This document shows, one piece after another, positions 57,066 to 64,000 of a stretch of 64,000 nt of DNA. This DNA comes from Pseudomonas sp. MIACH (GTDB lineage Bacteria > Pseudomonadota > Gammaproteobacteria > Pseudomonadales > Pseudomonadaceae): positions 248,001 to 312,000 of the forward strand of contig NZ_LHVO01000028.1 in NCBI RefSeq assembly GCF_001269925.1, written 5' to 3'. Both the position numbers and the translations under genes were made by a program. The notes below the pieces were generated by a model that saw nothing but the letters and a program-made list of their open reading frames with translations, ran no database searches and was not told where the DNA came from. Each line of letters opens with the position of its first letter. Within the stretch, counting starts at the first letter, position 1.

Positions 57066-59201
57066 ATGTATAACACGCTCAAAAAGCCCAGCCGCTTGTG
57101 CCTTGATTCGCCTGGTGATTCATCGAAAAGAGCCCGTTGGCGCACCACGGTCTTGCTGTCCTGGCTGTTGATTCCAGCGGGAAGCACATTGGCTGCCATC
57201 CCCACCGAATGGAAAAACACCGCGTACGCTTATGAAGCCGAACATAAGCCCCTGCGGGAAGTACTGGAGGATTTCGCCCAGACCTTTGGTACACAACTGC
57301 ATGTCGAGGGGCTGCTGGAGGGTCACGTAAATGGCAAGATTCGCGCGAATACCCCGCAGTCAATGCTCGACCGGCTGGGGGTAGAACACCGGTTCCAGTG
57401 GTACTTGTACAACAACACTCTCTATATCAGCACGCTGGACCAGCAAGAATCAGCACGTCTGGAGGTCTCGTCCGAGGCCATTGCCGATCTTAAGCAAGCG
57501 CTCACCGATATCGGTCTGCTTGATAGCCGTTTCGGTTGGGGCGAGTTGCCCGAAGACGGCGTGGTACTCGTTTCGGGCCCTCGGCGCTATATCGAGCAGA
57601 TCAAACATTTCAGCACTCAGCGCCGCTCTCAAGATGAAAAGCAGAGCGTGCTGAGCTTCCCGCTTAAATTCGCCAATGCTGCAGACCGTCAAGTCGATTA
57701 CCGCGGCGAGAAGCTCACTATTGGGGGGGTGGCCAGCATCCTGCAAGGGTTGCTGGAGCCGCGCTCCAATTCGACCCTCGACAAGCTGAACCAGCGCTCT
57801 ACGTCACAGCCCGCGCCGCTCATGCCGAACACGCACCGACTGAATACCCCCTTACTGGGGCAGATGATGGGGACAAACGCCAACGCCGGACAGTCAGACG
57901 CGCCGCCTCCACTCACCTCGCGCGCACCCGCCTCGTCCAGCAGGATCCGCGTCGAAGCCGACGTGCGCAATAACGCTGTGTTGATCTATGACCTGCCGGA
58001 GCGTCAGGGCATGTACCACGAGTTGATCAATCAACTCGATGTCGCGCGCAAGCTGGTGGAAATTGACGCGATCATTCTTGATATCGAGCGCACGCAACTG
58101 CAGGAGTTCGGAGTTAACTGGGGGTTTCAGAACAGTCGATTCCGTGGCGGAGTCAATATGGCGCCCGGCGCCTCGTCGCAGGTGTCGATTGAAAACCGCG
58201 AGCGTTTCTACGCGGATATACGCGCGCTGGAAGCCAAGGGGCTGGCGAGCATAGTCTCCAACCCCTCCGTACTCACGCTGGAAAACCAACCGGCCGTCAT
58301 CGACTTCAACCGCACCCAATACCTCACGCCCGGCCGAGAGAATGCAACTATTTTGCCGGTCACCGTGGGCACCAGCTTCCAGGTTGTCCCCCGTGTCATC
58401 ACCAGCCGTGGCAGCCACCAGATCCATCTGGCGGTGGATATTGAAGATGGCAATTTCGACGAATCCAACCCCGCCCACGACAACCTCGATGTACGCCGAG
58501 GCAAGGTCAGCACCCAGGCTGTCATGGCGGAAAAGCGCTCGCTGGTGGTTGGTGGTTTCCATGTCAGCGAAAGCAGCGACAAACGCACCAAAGTGCCCCT
58601 GCTGGGTGATATCCCTCTGCTCGGCAAGACGTTTTTTTCCTCGACCGAACGGCAGAGCAATCGGCGTGAACGGCTGTTCATCCTCACCCCGCGTGTCATC
58701 GGTGACCAGGCCGATCCATCGCGCTACCTGCCTCAGGACGACCAGGCCGAACTGCAGGCAGCCCTCGCACCGTTGGCGCGGCGCTATAGCCCTCACCAGC
58801 CGGTCATCAAGCGTAGCGACATCACCAGCACCCTGGCGCACATGGTCAGCGGGCAAGTGCCCAAGGCCTTCAAAGAGGAACCGATGCCTCTGGGACTGAA
58901 CACGTTGTGCAGCACCCGCGACTTACTCGCGCTGAACACCGAACGCAGCCAATGGTACGCGGGACCTGAGTACAACGTGGCGGTAGTGGTGCTGCGCAAC
59001 CAGGCCAACCGCCACGTACGTATCGACGAAAAGGAATGCAGCAACTCGCAGACCCTGGCCGTCAGCGTGTGGCCGCGCGCCTGGCTCAAGCCAGGAGAAG
59101 AAGCCGAGGTATTTATCGCCATGCGCCCCGTGGTGAAGGATGAACACCTCAGCGTACCCCGCACCTCCTTGACGACCCCAACTCAGAAGGCCAAGCCATG
59201 A
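57066..59201 (+). CDS. hrcC: Type III secretion outer membrane secretin HrcC (SctC)
   Basis: The 711-residue secretin has a long signal peptide (hydrophobic TTVLLSWLLIPAGSTLAA), N-terminal ring domains (PLREVLEDFAQTFGTQLHVEG), and a secretin core (VQLLKID-like VEIDAIILDIERTQLQEFGVNWGF, ILPVTVGTSFQVVPRVI, RSLVVGGFHVSESSDKRTKVPLLGDIPLLGKTFF). The C-terminal extension of about 120 residues (CSTRDLLALNTERS, LKPGEEAEVFIAMRP) is typical of HrcC. The ATG at 57066 was chosen at the signal peptide. It overlaps hrpT by four bases. Confidence 0.95.
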   Translation: MYNTLKKPSRLCLDSPGDSSKRARWRTTVLLSWLLIPAGSTLAAIPTEWKNTAYAYEAEHKPLREVLEDFAQTFGTQLHVEGLLEGHVNGKIRANTPQSMLDRLGVEHRFQWYLYNNTLYISTLDQQESARLEVSSEAIADLKQALTDIGLLDSRFGWGELPEDGVVLVSGPRRYIEQIKHFSTQRRSQDEKQSVLSFPLKFANAADRQVDYRGEKLTIGGVASILQGLLEPRSNSTLDKLNQRSTSQPAPLMPNTHRLNTPLLGQMMGTNANAGQSDAPPPLTSRAPASSSRIRVEADVRNNAVLIYDLPERQGMYHELINQLDVARKLVEIDAIILDIERTQLQEFGVNWGFQNSRFRGGVNMAPGASSQVSIENRERFYADIRALEAKGLASIVSNPSVLTLENQPAVIDFNRTQYLTPGRENATILPVTVGTSFQVVPRVITSRGSHQIHLAVDIEDGNFDESNPAHDNLDVRRGKVSTQAVMAEKRSLVVGGFHVSESSDKRTKVPLLGDIPLLGKTFFSSTERQSNRRERLFILTPRVIGDQADPSRYLPQDDQAELQAALAPLARRYSPHQPVIKRSDITSTLAHMVSGQVPKAFKEEPMPLGLNTLCSTRDLLALNTERSQWYAGPEYNVAVVVLRNQANRHVRIDEKECSNSQTLAVSVWPRAWLKPGEEAEVFIAMRPVVKDEHLSVPRTSLTTPTQKAKP

Positions 59202-59401
59202 AACAGCGCTTATTGTGCGTCACCCTGATCGGCGCAGCACTGCTTGTCGCCGGCTGTACTCCCACCTGCAAGGGCGACTCCTGCTCACGCCCGCAATCGA
59301 GCAAGGATACGTTGGTGATCTGGTGGCCACCGCAGATGCGCGCCGAGGCTGGCCCCAGCGGGGAGCGGTCGGATTACCAGACTGTCTCGCTGGAACGATG
59401 A
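59198..59401 (+). CDS. hrpT: HrpT, small outer membrane lipoprotein (pilotin-like)
   Basis: The 67-residue lipoprotein has signal LCVTLIGAALLVAGC and a short body (DTLVIWWPPQMRAEAGPSGERSDYQTVSLER). HrpT of P. syringae helps HrcC reach or stay in the outer membrane. The ATG overlaps the hrcC stop, and its TGA overlaps the hrpV ATG. Confidence 0.88.
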   Translation: MKQRLLCVTLIGAALLVAGCTPTCKGDSCSRPQSSKDTLVIWWPPQMRAEAGPSGERSDYQTVSLER

Positions 59402-59763
59402 GCCGCCAGGAAATGCCCGACAATCAACGCCAGGTATTTCTGGACAACCTGGTGAGCGGCGCAGCCGCTCACCTGATGCTCGCGCCCGGCATCAAGGTAT
59501 GTGCATTGCACGCCGGCAATCGCCCGGGCATGGCCTTGCAGGTCGCGCGTGAAGCGTTGCAGGCAGGACAATTGCAGCAAGTGCTGGAGCGACGCTTTGA
59601 GCGGGCCGTGGTATTCGATGGCTGTTTTATCTATCTCGACGCTCAGGGTGCCTTGGTGGTCTGGCACGCGCTGCCGGCGTCGAACGATGCGCTGGACAGG
59701 ATCCTCAGTCGGATGCTGACGCTGGCCAATCTCGAAGCCTTGGACGCACGTTCCAGCCGTTGA
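59398..59763 (+). CDS. hrpV: HrpV, negative regulator of the Hrp system
   Basis: The 121-residue protein (MSRQEMPDNQRQVFLDNLV) fits the last gene of the hrpC operon. In P. syringae HrpV binds HrpS and blocks transcription of hrpL until HrpG frees it. The sequence here shows no clear motif beyond length and order. Its stop TGA is directly next to the hrcU stop on the other strand (TGATCA). Confidence 0.8.
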   Translation: MSRQEMPDNQRQVFLDNLVSGAAAHLMLAPGIKVCALHAGNRPGMALQVAREALQAGQLQQVLERRFERAVVFDGCFIYLDAQGALVVWHALPASNDALDRILSRMLTLANLEALDARSSR

Positions 59764-60861
59764 TCAACGCCGCTCCAGCTCCGGTAATTCCAGCGTCTCG
59801 CGCTTGGCGTCATCATCGAGTTCACGCAAGGTGCGGTAGATCAGCGCAACAGCCTGCAGGGTTTCGCGGGGAATGCTGGTGCCCAACGCTTTGGTATAAA
59901 GCAAGCGGGCCAGCCATACGCACTGGATGACCGGCACCTCGGCAGCCTTCGCCCGCGCAATCAACTGGCGAGCGTCGGCGTCCGTGCCTTTACTGACCAG
60001 CAGCGGAAGCGGCGTCTTGCCAGGGCGGTAATACAGGGCGACAGCAAAGTGGGTCGGGTTCACCACCAACATATCGGCCTCCTCCAGCTTGGGCAGCTTG
60101 ACCTTCGGTTCCTCCTGGGCCAATTGCTGTGCCAACGCGCGGCGCTGGCCCTTCACATGCGGGTCACCTTCCATGTCCTTATGCTCTTTGACCATCTCGA
60201 CCTGGGTCATGCGCATGCGTTTGGCGAAGAAGTGCTTCTGCAAGGAAAAGTCGATAAAGGCCAGTACCAGCAACAATGCAAGGCAGGCATGCAGCAGATG
60301 GCGGAACAACGCAATCAATGCCACGACGTAAGTTTGCAGATCGCTGTTTGCCAGGTTGATCAACGTCCCAAGAGAGGGCCAGACCACCACGTACACAATC
60401 AGCCCCAAAAGAAACGCTTTGGCGACGCTCATCAACAGGTTCATCAGCGACTGTGCAGAAAAAAACTGTTTGAGTTGGCTGATCGGGTTGAGGCGATTGA
60501 AATCGAGCTTCAGTGTCTCGGGGGCAAACAACACTCCGAACTGCATCCAACTGCCGATCAGCTTCGCGGCAATCGCCACGCCTGCCATCAACAGGGCGAA
60601 TGAGAAAAACACCACCAGGCTTTCAATCAGCACTTCTTCCAACGCCCGCACAAAGGGTTGGTTGAGGCGTGAGATCGGCAACAACATCAATTGCTGGAAG
60701 CGTTGCAAGCTGGGTTCGGCGGTCAACAAGGCGATCTCACTGATGGCCGTGAGCACCAGTAACTTGGCCACATCCTGACTTTGAGCGACCTGGCCTTTGT
60801 TGCGCTGGTCACGCAGCTTCTTGGCTGAAGCCGGGTGCTTTTTTTCCCCCGAGTCACTCAT
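59764..60861 (-). CDS. hrcU: Type III export apparatus switch protein HrcU (SctU)
   Basis: The 365-residue protein has four membrane helices (residues about 30–210) and a cytoplasmic domain with the autocleavage site NPTH (VNPTHFAVALYY). Cleavage after Asn switches substrate specificity from pilus to effectors. It is the last gene of the minus-strand hrcQ–hrcU run and converges with hrpV with no spacer; the start overlaps hrcT in ATGA. Confidence 0.95.
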   Translation of the reverse strand: MSDSGEKKHPASAKKLRDQRNKGQVAQSQDVAKLLVLTAISEIALLTAEPSLQRFQQLMLLPISRLNQPFVRALEEVLIESLVVFFSFALLMAGVAIAAKLIGSWMQFGVLFAPETLKLDFNRLNPISQLKQFFSAQSLMNLLMSVAKAFLLGLIVYVVVWPSLGTLINLANSDLQTYVVALIALFRHLLHACLALLLVLAFIDFSLQKHFFAKRMRMTQVEMVKEHKDMEGDPHVKGQRRALAQQLAQEEPKVKLPKLEEADMLVVNPTHFAVALYYRPGKTPLPLLVSKGTDADARQLIARAKAAEVPVIQCVWLARLLYTKALGTSIPRETLQAVALIYRTLRELDDDAKRETLELPELERR

Positions 60862-61646
60862 GGCATCGGGGCCTTGAATAAAAGGCCCAACGAGTGCTTC
60901 AGGTCACCCAGTTGGCTCATACGCCCAACCATCAGGTCCTGCAGCAGCGCAAAGTACAACAGCAGAAAACCGATACCCGCCAGGCACTTGACCGGCGGCG
61001 CCAGCGTACTCACCTGTAACTGCTGACTGTAGACCCCCAGCAGGGCGATGCCGAACTCCAGCAACAGCAGCACCGCGATAAACGGCGCAGCGTAGAGCAT
61101 CATATGCATGAAGGTGTCGCCCAGCAGGTCGGCAAATACACGCATGCCATCAGGTGCCGGGAGTGGAAACCACACAGTGGGCGGCCAAATCAGGTAACTG
61201 TCCCAGATCACCTGGGTCAACGCGCCTAACCCCAGGGTGGCCATCAACAGAAAAATCGCCAGTTGCTTGAACAAGTGCCCTATCGGCGTTGCATCCGGCC
61301 CCAGCGAAGGGTTGAGCTGACCACCCGCCAAGGCCCCGCGCTGGTTATCCAGCAGCGCGCCCACCGACTCGAACAGCCAGAACGGCATCGACAGCAATAT
61401 CCCCAGCAGCAACCCCAACGCCACCTCCTTGAGTACCAGCGCACTGAGCAGGAGTGCGGAGTAGCCCTGGCCTTCCAATGTCGCGTGAATGCCTGGCGCG
61501 GGTATCAGGGCCATGACCATCACTACGACGTGCCTGGGCATGCCGCGTATATGCTGGAAACAGAACGCTGCCACCAGCATGCCACAGGGGTAAATGCGCG
61601 CCATGCCGATCACCAGGCTGGGCAGGAACTCTAGATAAAGCAGCAC
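60858..61646 (-). CDS. hrcT: Type III export apparatus protein HrcT (SctT)
   Basis: The 262-residue membrane protein of the FliR/HrcT family has about six helices and LLSMPFWLFESVGALLDNQRGA, then PVKCLAGIGFLLLYFALLQDL. It forms part of the export gate with HrcR and HrcS. The start is GTG with a TGAGG ribosome site eight bases upstream, 10 bases after the hrcS stop. Confidence 0.93.
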   Translation of the reverse strand: MLLYLEFLPSLVIGMARIYPCGMLVAAFCFQHIRGMPRHVVVMVMALIPAPGIHATLEGQGYSALLLSALVLKEVALGLLLGILLSMPFWLFESVGALLDNQRGALAGGQLNPSLGPDATPIGHLFKQLAIFLLMATLGLGALTQVIWDSYLIWPPTVWFPLPAPDGMRVFADLLGDTFMHMMLYAAPFIAVLLLLEFGIALLGVYSQQLQVSTLAPPVKCLAGIGFLLLYFALLQDLMVGRMSQLGDLKHSLGLLFKAPMP

Positions 61647-61656
61647 AGGGCAGGCC

Positions 61657-61920
61657 TCAGTTCAGGGCCGATCGGCCAATCATATCGAAGGTCAGGTTGA
61701 TCAACTGGATCAACTCCACGCCAATCCAGCGCCCGGTCAGGATCAGTGTGACCCCTACCGCCACCAGCTTGATGCCAAAGGGCAGCGTCTGGTCTTGTAT
61801 CTGCATCAGCGCTTGCACCAAGGACGTCAGCACACCCACTACCACCGCGACAATCAACGGTGGCGCCGACAACACAACCACCAGCAACATGCCTTGCTTG
61901 AACAGCACAATCGGTTCCAT
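61657..61920 (-). CDS. hrcS: Type III export apparatus protein HrcS (SctS)
   Basis: The 87-residue protein of two hydrophobic helices (GMLLVVVLSAPPLIVAVVVG, LVAVGVTLILTGRWIGVELI), with the FliQ-type QIQDQTLPFGIKL between them. Export-gate component. It lies 7 bases after hrcR. Confidence 0.94.
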   Translation of the reverse strand: MEPIVLFKQGMLLVVVLSAPPLIVAVVVGVLTSLVQALMQIQDQTLPFGIKLVAVGVTLILTGRWIGVELIQLINLTFDMIGRSALN

Positions 61921-61927
61921 ACGCCCC

Positions 61928-62581
61928 TCAGAGATAGGAAAGGAACAGACTGTCGAGCAAGCGCGACCAGCCCGACACCAATACGAACAGCAGCAATTTG
62001 AGCGGCAGGGAAATGGTCATCGGCGAGACCATTTGCATGCCAAGCGCCAGCAGCAGGTTGGAGACAATCAGATCGATCACGATGAAGGGGATATAGATCA
62101 GAAAGCCGATCTCGAACCCCGCCTGCAATTGCGACAGCACGAACGCGGGGATCAGCAAAATCAGATCTTCACGCTGCACCTCCTGCGCCATTTTCTCTGG
62201 CCACAGGCGCGCGGTGTTATCCAGCAGGTGCGTCAGCACATCCGGATCCACGTTGCGCAGCATGAACGCTCGCAACGGTTTGATGGCCTCATTGCCCGTC
62301 TGCAACAGCGTTTGCACATTGCTCGTATCCAGGGGCGAGGCCTTGACGTTCTCGGCGATCTCGTAACCCACTGGCGCCATGATGAACAGCGTCGCAGCAA
62401 GCGCAATGCCATTGATGGCCATACCTGGCGGCACCTGCTGCACGCCGATGGCGTTGCGGGTAATCATCAGCACAATGACAATCTTCAAAAACGCTGTGCA
62501 GATGATCAACAGCATGGGCAGCAACGACAGCGTTGCCAGAAATACCGCCAGGACTATGGGGTCGAGCCCTTGAAGGATCAT
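61928..62581 (-). CDS. hrcR: Type III export apparatus protein HrcR (SctR)
   Basis: The 217-residue FliP-type protein has LPMLLIICTAFLKIVIVLMITRNAIGVQQVPPGMAINGIAL and VLSQLQAGFEIGFLIYIPFIVIDLIVSNLLLALGMQMVSPMTISLPLKLLLFVLVSGW, the most conserved block of the export gate. Its ATG overlaps the hrcQ stop by four bases. Confidence 0.96.
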   Translation of the reverse strand: MILQGLDPIVLAVFLATLSLLPMLLIICTAFLKIVIVLMITRNAIGVQQVPPGMAINGIALAATLFIMAPVGYEIAENVKASPLDTSNVQTLLQTGNEAIKPLRAFMLRNVDPDVLTHLLDNTARLWPEKMAQEVQREDLILLIPAFVLSQLQAGFEIGFLIYIPFIVIDLIVSNLLLALGMQMVSPMTISLPLKLLLFVLVSGWSRLLDSLFLSYL

Positions 62582-62880
62582 TGGCCGAACATCACATGAG
62601 ACAACTGCAAACCCAGGCGCCCATCCACCTCGACCAACTGGCCCTGGCCAATGGCGCGGTCGCCATAAAAAAGCCCCGCCATGCCGGGCGAATAACCGGC
62701 AATGCCCAACACCGAGCCGGGCGCGAGGTTGCGCAACTCGCCAAGGGTAAGGTTCAGCGTTCCGCAGCGCACATTCAGCGCCACGCTCAACGCCTCGAAT
62801 GGCTCCTGACCAAATACGTCCAGCACCGGTTTATCCTCCTCATGCGCCGAGTAATGGGGAGCTGCAAAATTGTCGTCCAC
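62578..62880 (-). CDS. Possible internal translation product HrcQ-C (100 residues)
   Basis: In frame with hrcQ, the GTG at 62880 (start VDDNFAAPHYSAH) is preceded by GAGGA at a spacing of seven bases. It would make a 100-residue SPOA protein equivalent to P. syringae HrcQb and to internal-start SctQ-C products of other type III systems. Not proven; the motif could occur by chance. Confidence 0.5.
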   Translation of the reverse strand: MDDNFAAPHYSAHEEDKPVLDVFGQEPFEALSVALNVRCGTLNLTLGELRNLAPGSVLGIAGYSPGMAGLFYGDRAIGQGQLVEVDGRLGLQLSHVMFGQ

Positions 62881-63585
62881 AGGCGAGTCCTCGATAGAAG
62901 TAAGCGTCAGACACAACGGCCCGGTGTCATCGTCAATGCGGCCGTGCAACCGCTGCCTGCCAACCTGCACGTAGCCGGTGCCCTGGGCGGAAAAAAAACG
63001 CGAGTCGAGTACCAGCACATCACCGCTGCGCAAACTGCGCGCCTGCGCAATCGGTAATTGCGCGTGCCCCAGGGTCACGGCGATTGCCAGTTGAAACCGT
63101 GCCGGCAACGCTGCCGCTGTGGCGCGCCAAGGCCCTGCCTCACATAACGCCAGGAAGGTTTCGGGGGTCAGCCACACGTAGCCCTCAACCCGCGACGCGC
63201 CCTGGGTCACGCTGAGCCGGCAGCCAAACCCCTTGGGTCGATGGGTTTCCAGCAAACGCACATAACCCAGCAGCTCCCGCACCTGGGGACTCATATGGTG
63301 CTGGTACAACGCCCAGAACCAGGAGTCCGGGTCGTTGCCAAACTGCGCCAAGGTCACCGGGCACTCACCCAGCAGACTGAGCAGCGGCCCGGCGTCAGCA
63401 AACGCCAGTACCCCACGTACCGTCTCAAAGCACACGGCCTTGTCTTGCGCAGGGGCACTCCCGGGTTCAAGCAGCAACTCGCCGTCCTGCCCGACCACCT
63501 TAAAAGGCAGGCGCAGGCCGCGCCCCAATCGACGGCGCGCGGCAGCCGTATCGCCATTAACCAAGGGAAATGTCAGCTGCGGCAT
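62578..63585 (-). CDS. hrcQ: Type III sorting platform/C-ring protein HrcQ (SctQ), continuous form
   Basis: The 335-residue protein joins an N-terminal HrcQa-like region (residues 1–about 235) and a C-terminal SPOA domain (LNVRCGTLNLTLGELRNLAPG) that in P. syringae are separate HrcQa and HrcQb proteins. No stop or frameshift lies between them. The ATG at 63585 overlaps the hrpP stop (TGATG); ATG 63591 and TTG 63597 are alternatives. An internal GTG at 62880 with GAGGA seven bases before it could give a separate C-terminal product. Confidence 0.9.
   Translation of the reverse strand: MPQLTFPLVNGDTAAARRRLGRGLRLPFKVVGQDGELLLEPGSAPAQDKAVCFETVRGVLAFADAGPLLSLLGECPVTLAQFGNDPDSWFWALYQHHMSPQVRELLGYVRLLETHRPKGFGCRLSVTQGASRVEGYVWLTPETFLALCEAGPWRATAAALPARFQLAIAVTLGHAQLPIAQARSLRSGDVLVLDSRFFSAQGTGYVQVGRQRLHGRIDDDTGPLCLTLTSIEDSPVDDNFAAPHYSAHEEDKPVLDVFGQEPFEALSVALNVRCGTLNLTLGELRNLAPGSVLGIAGYSPGMAGLFYGDRAIGQGQLVEVDGRLGLQLSHVMFGQ
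62888..62892 (-). promoter_or_regulatory. Internal Shine-Dalgarno site inside hrcQ
   Basis: GAGGA on the minus strand, seven bases before an in-frame GTG at 62880, inside the coding region at the boundary of the two HrcQ domains. Confidence 0.5.
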
Positions 63586-64000
63586 CAGCATGCACAACCG
63601 ACGCTGGGCACAAGCAAGTTCACCGGCTGTCCCAACGCAACCGCGAATCGGCCCTCACACTGTTGGCGTACACCGCTGAGCCAGCGTGCCGTCGTGTGTT
63701 GCTCGGCCTCCAGCTCGATCGTCCAGGCCCCCTGTTCGCGGCGCACACTGGCGTTGATCCGTCCCAGGCGAGGCAAGTACAACACCGCCTGCAACGGCCA
63801 TTGCGACGCTGACTGCAGACGAGGTGCCAGTTGCTCGGCAAGTGCATCGATATGAGCTATACCGGCGGATGCCTTCTTGCCCGATAAGGAAGCCCCAGCG
63901 CCTCCCCTCTCGTCGGTAAACAGTTGGGCGAACAATCGCCCGAGTTCCACAGGCACGCCTGCCGTGGCCCCCGGTTCCTCACGTGGCTCGCGTGGGCGCG
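63585..64000 (-). CDS. hrpP: HrpP, type III substrate-switch protein (cut by window end)
   Basis: The frame is open from the right edge to a TGA at 63585–63587. The visible part begins with a Pro/Glu-rich stretch (RPREPREEPGATAG), then a C-terminal domain (LQAVLYLPRLGRINASVRREQGAWTIELEAE) like the T3S4 domain of needle-length regulators. In P. syringae hrpP precedes hrcQa and its product helps switch export through HrcU. A GTG at 63956 is inside the gene, not its likely start. Confidence 0.8.
   Translation of the reverse strand, partial: RPREPREEPGATAGVPVELGRLFAQLFTDERGGAGASLSGKKASAGIAHIDALAEQLAPRLQSASQWPLQAVLYLPRLGRINASVRREQGAWTIELEAEQHTTARWLSGVRQQCEGRFAVALGQPVNLLVPSVGCAC

Overview
The window is a GC-rich stretch of a Pseudomonas chromosome, most like the P. 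fluorescens group. The evidence is gene content and order (cysNC fusion, algW, ispE–tRNA-Gln–prs–rplY–pth–ychF, lspA–ileS–ribF–murJ–rpsT), several REP palindromes of the 'GAGCGAGCTTGCTCGC' type, and a Hrp-type type III secretion cluster directly after ychF. No rRNA, insertion sequence, prophage or CRISPR array was seen. All calls come from reading the sequence; no database search was run.

Left part (1–25.1 kb): housekeeping genes. On the minus strand are clpB (start only, behind a textbook sigma-32 promoter), pgeF and rluD; bamD diverges from them. After thiO comes a reduced minor-pilin cluster (pilV-pilW-pilX-pilE, with a fimT-like gene facing the other way) that lacks pilY1. Then follow the isoprenoid, lipoprotein and cell-wall block ispH, fkpB, lspA, ileS, ribF, murJ, then rpsT, slyD, pta, an acyltransferase, the sulfate-activation operon cysD-cysNC, a NIF3-family gene and the periplasmic protease gene algW.

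Middle (25.2–39.6 kb): a Fur-box-preceded TonB-dependent siderophore receptor, then hemH with a TIGR01777 epimerase-like gene, and a long, tightly coupled plus-strand block. This block holds an FAD oxidoreductase, a small Trp-rich protein, a DUF523/DUF1722 protein, a MerR regulator, photolyase phrB, an NTF2-like protein, an SDR, an amine-oxidase-like flavoprotein, DUF1365, a cyclopropane fatty acid synthase and DUF2878. Two exact TGTACA-N12-TGTACA palindromes flank a promoter in front of the DUF523 gene, and a near-exact third precedes the FAD oxidoreductase. They match the operator I recall for class II LitR (PplR-type) light-responsive MerR regulators, so I read the block as a light/photo-oxidative stress regulon covering DNA repair and membrane lipid modification.

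Right-middle (39.6–52.2 kb): pagL (lipid A deacylase with its catalytic triad), the minus-strand operon hemA-prfA-prmC-moeB-murI, and the plus-strand genes lbcA, lolB, ispE, tRNA-Gln(TTG), prs, rplY, pth and ychF.

Right end (52.2–64 kb): a Hrp1-family type III secretion cluster in two converging operons. The plus-strand set is a single HrpR/S-type activator, a hrp box, a 67-residue HrpA-like pilin candidate, hrpB, hrcJ, hrpD, hrpE, hrpF, hrpG, hrcC, hrpT and hrpV. The minus-strand set is hrpP (cut by the window edge), hrcQ, hrcR, hrcS, hrcT and hrcU. Differences from the P. syringae layout: no hrpZ, one activator instead of the HrpR/HrpS pair, and HrcQ as one continuous ORF rather than split HrcQa/HrcQb. 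An in-frame GTG with a Shine-Dalgarno sequence inside hrcQ suggests that a separate C-terminal HrcQ product is still made.
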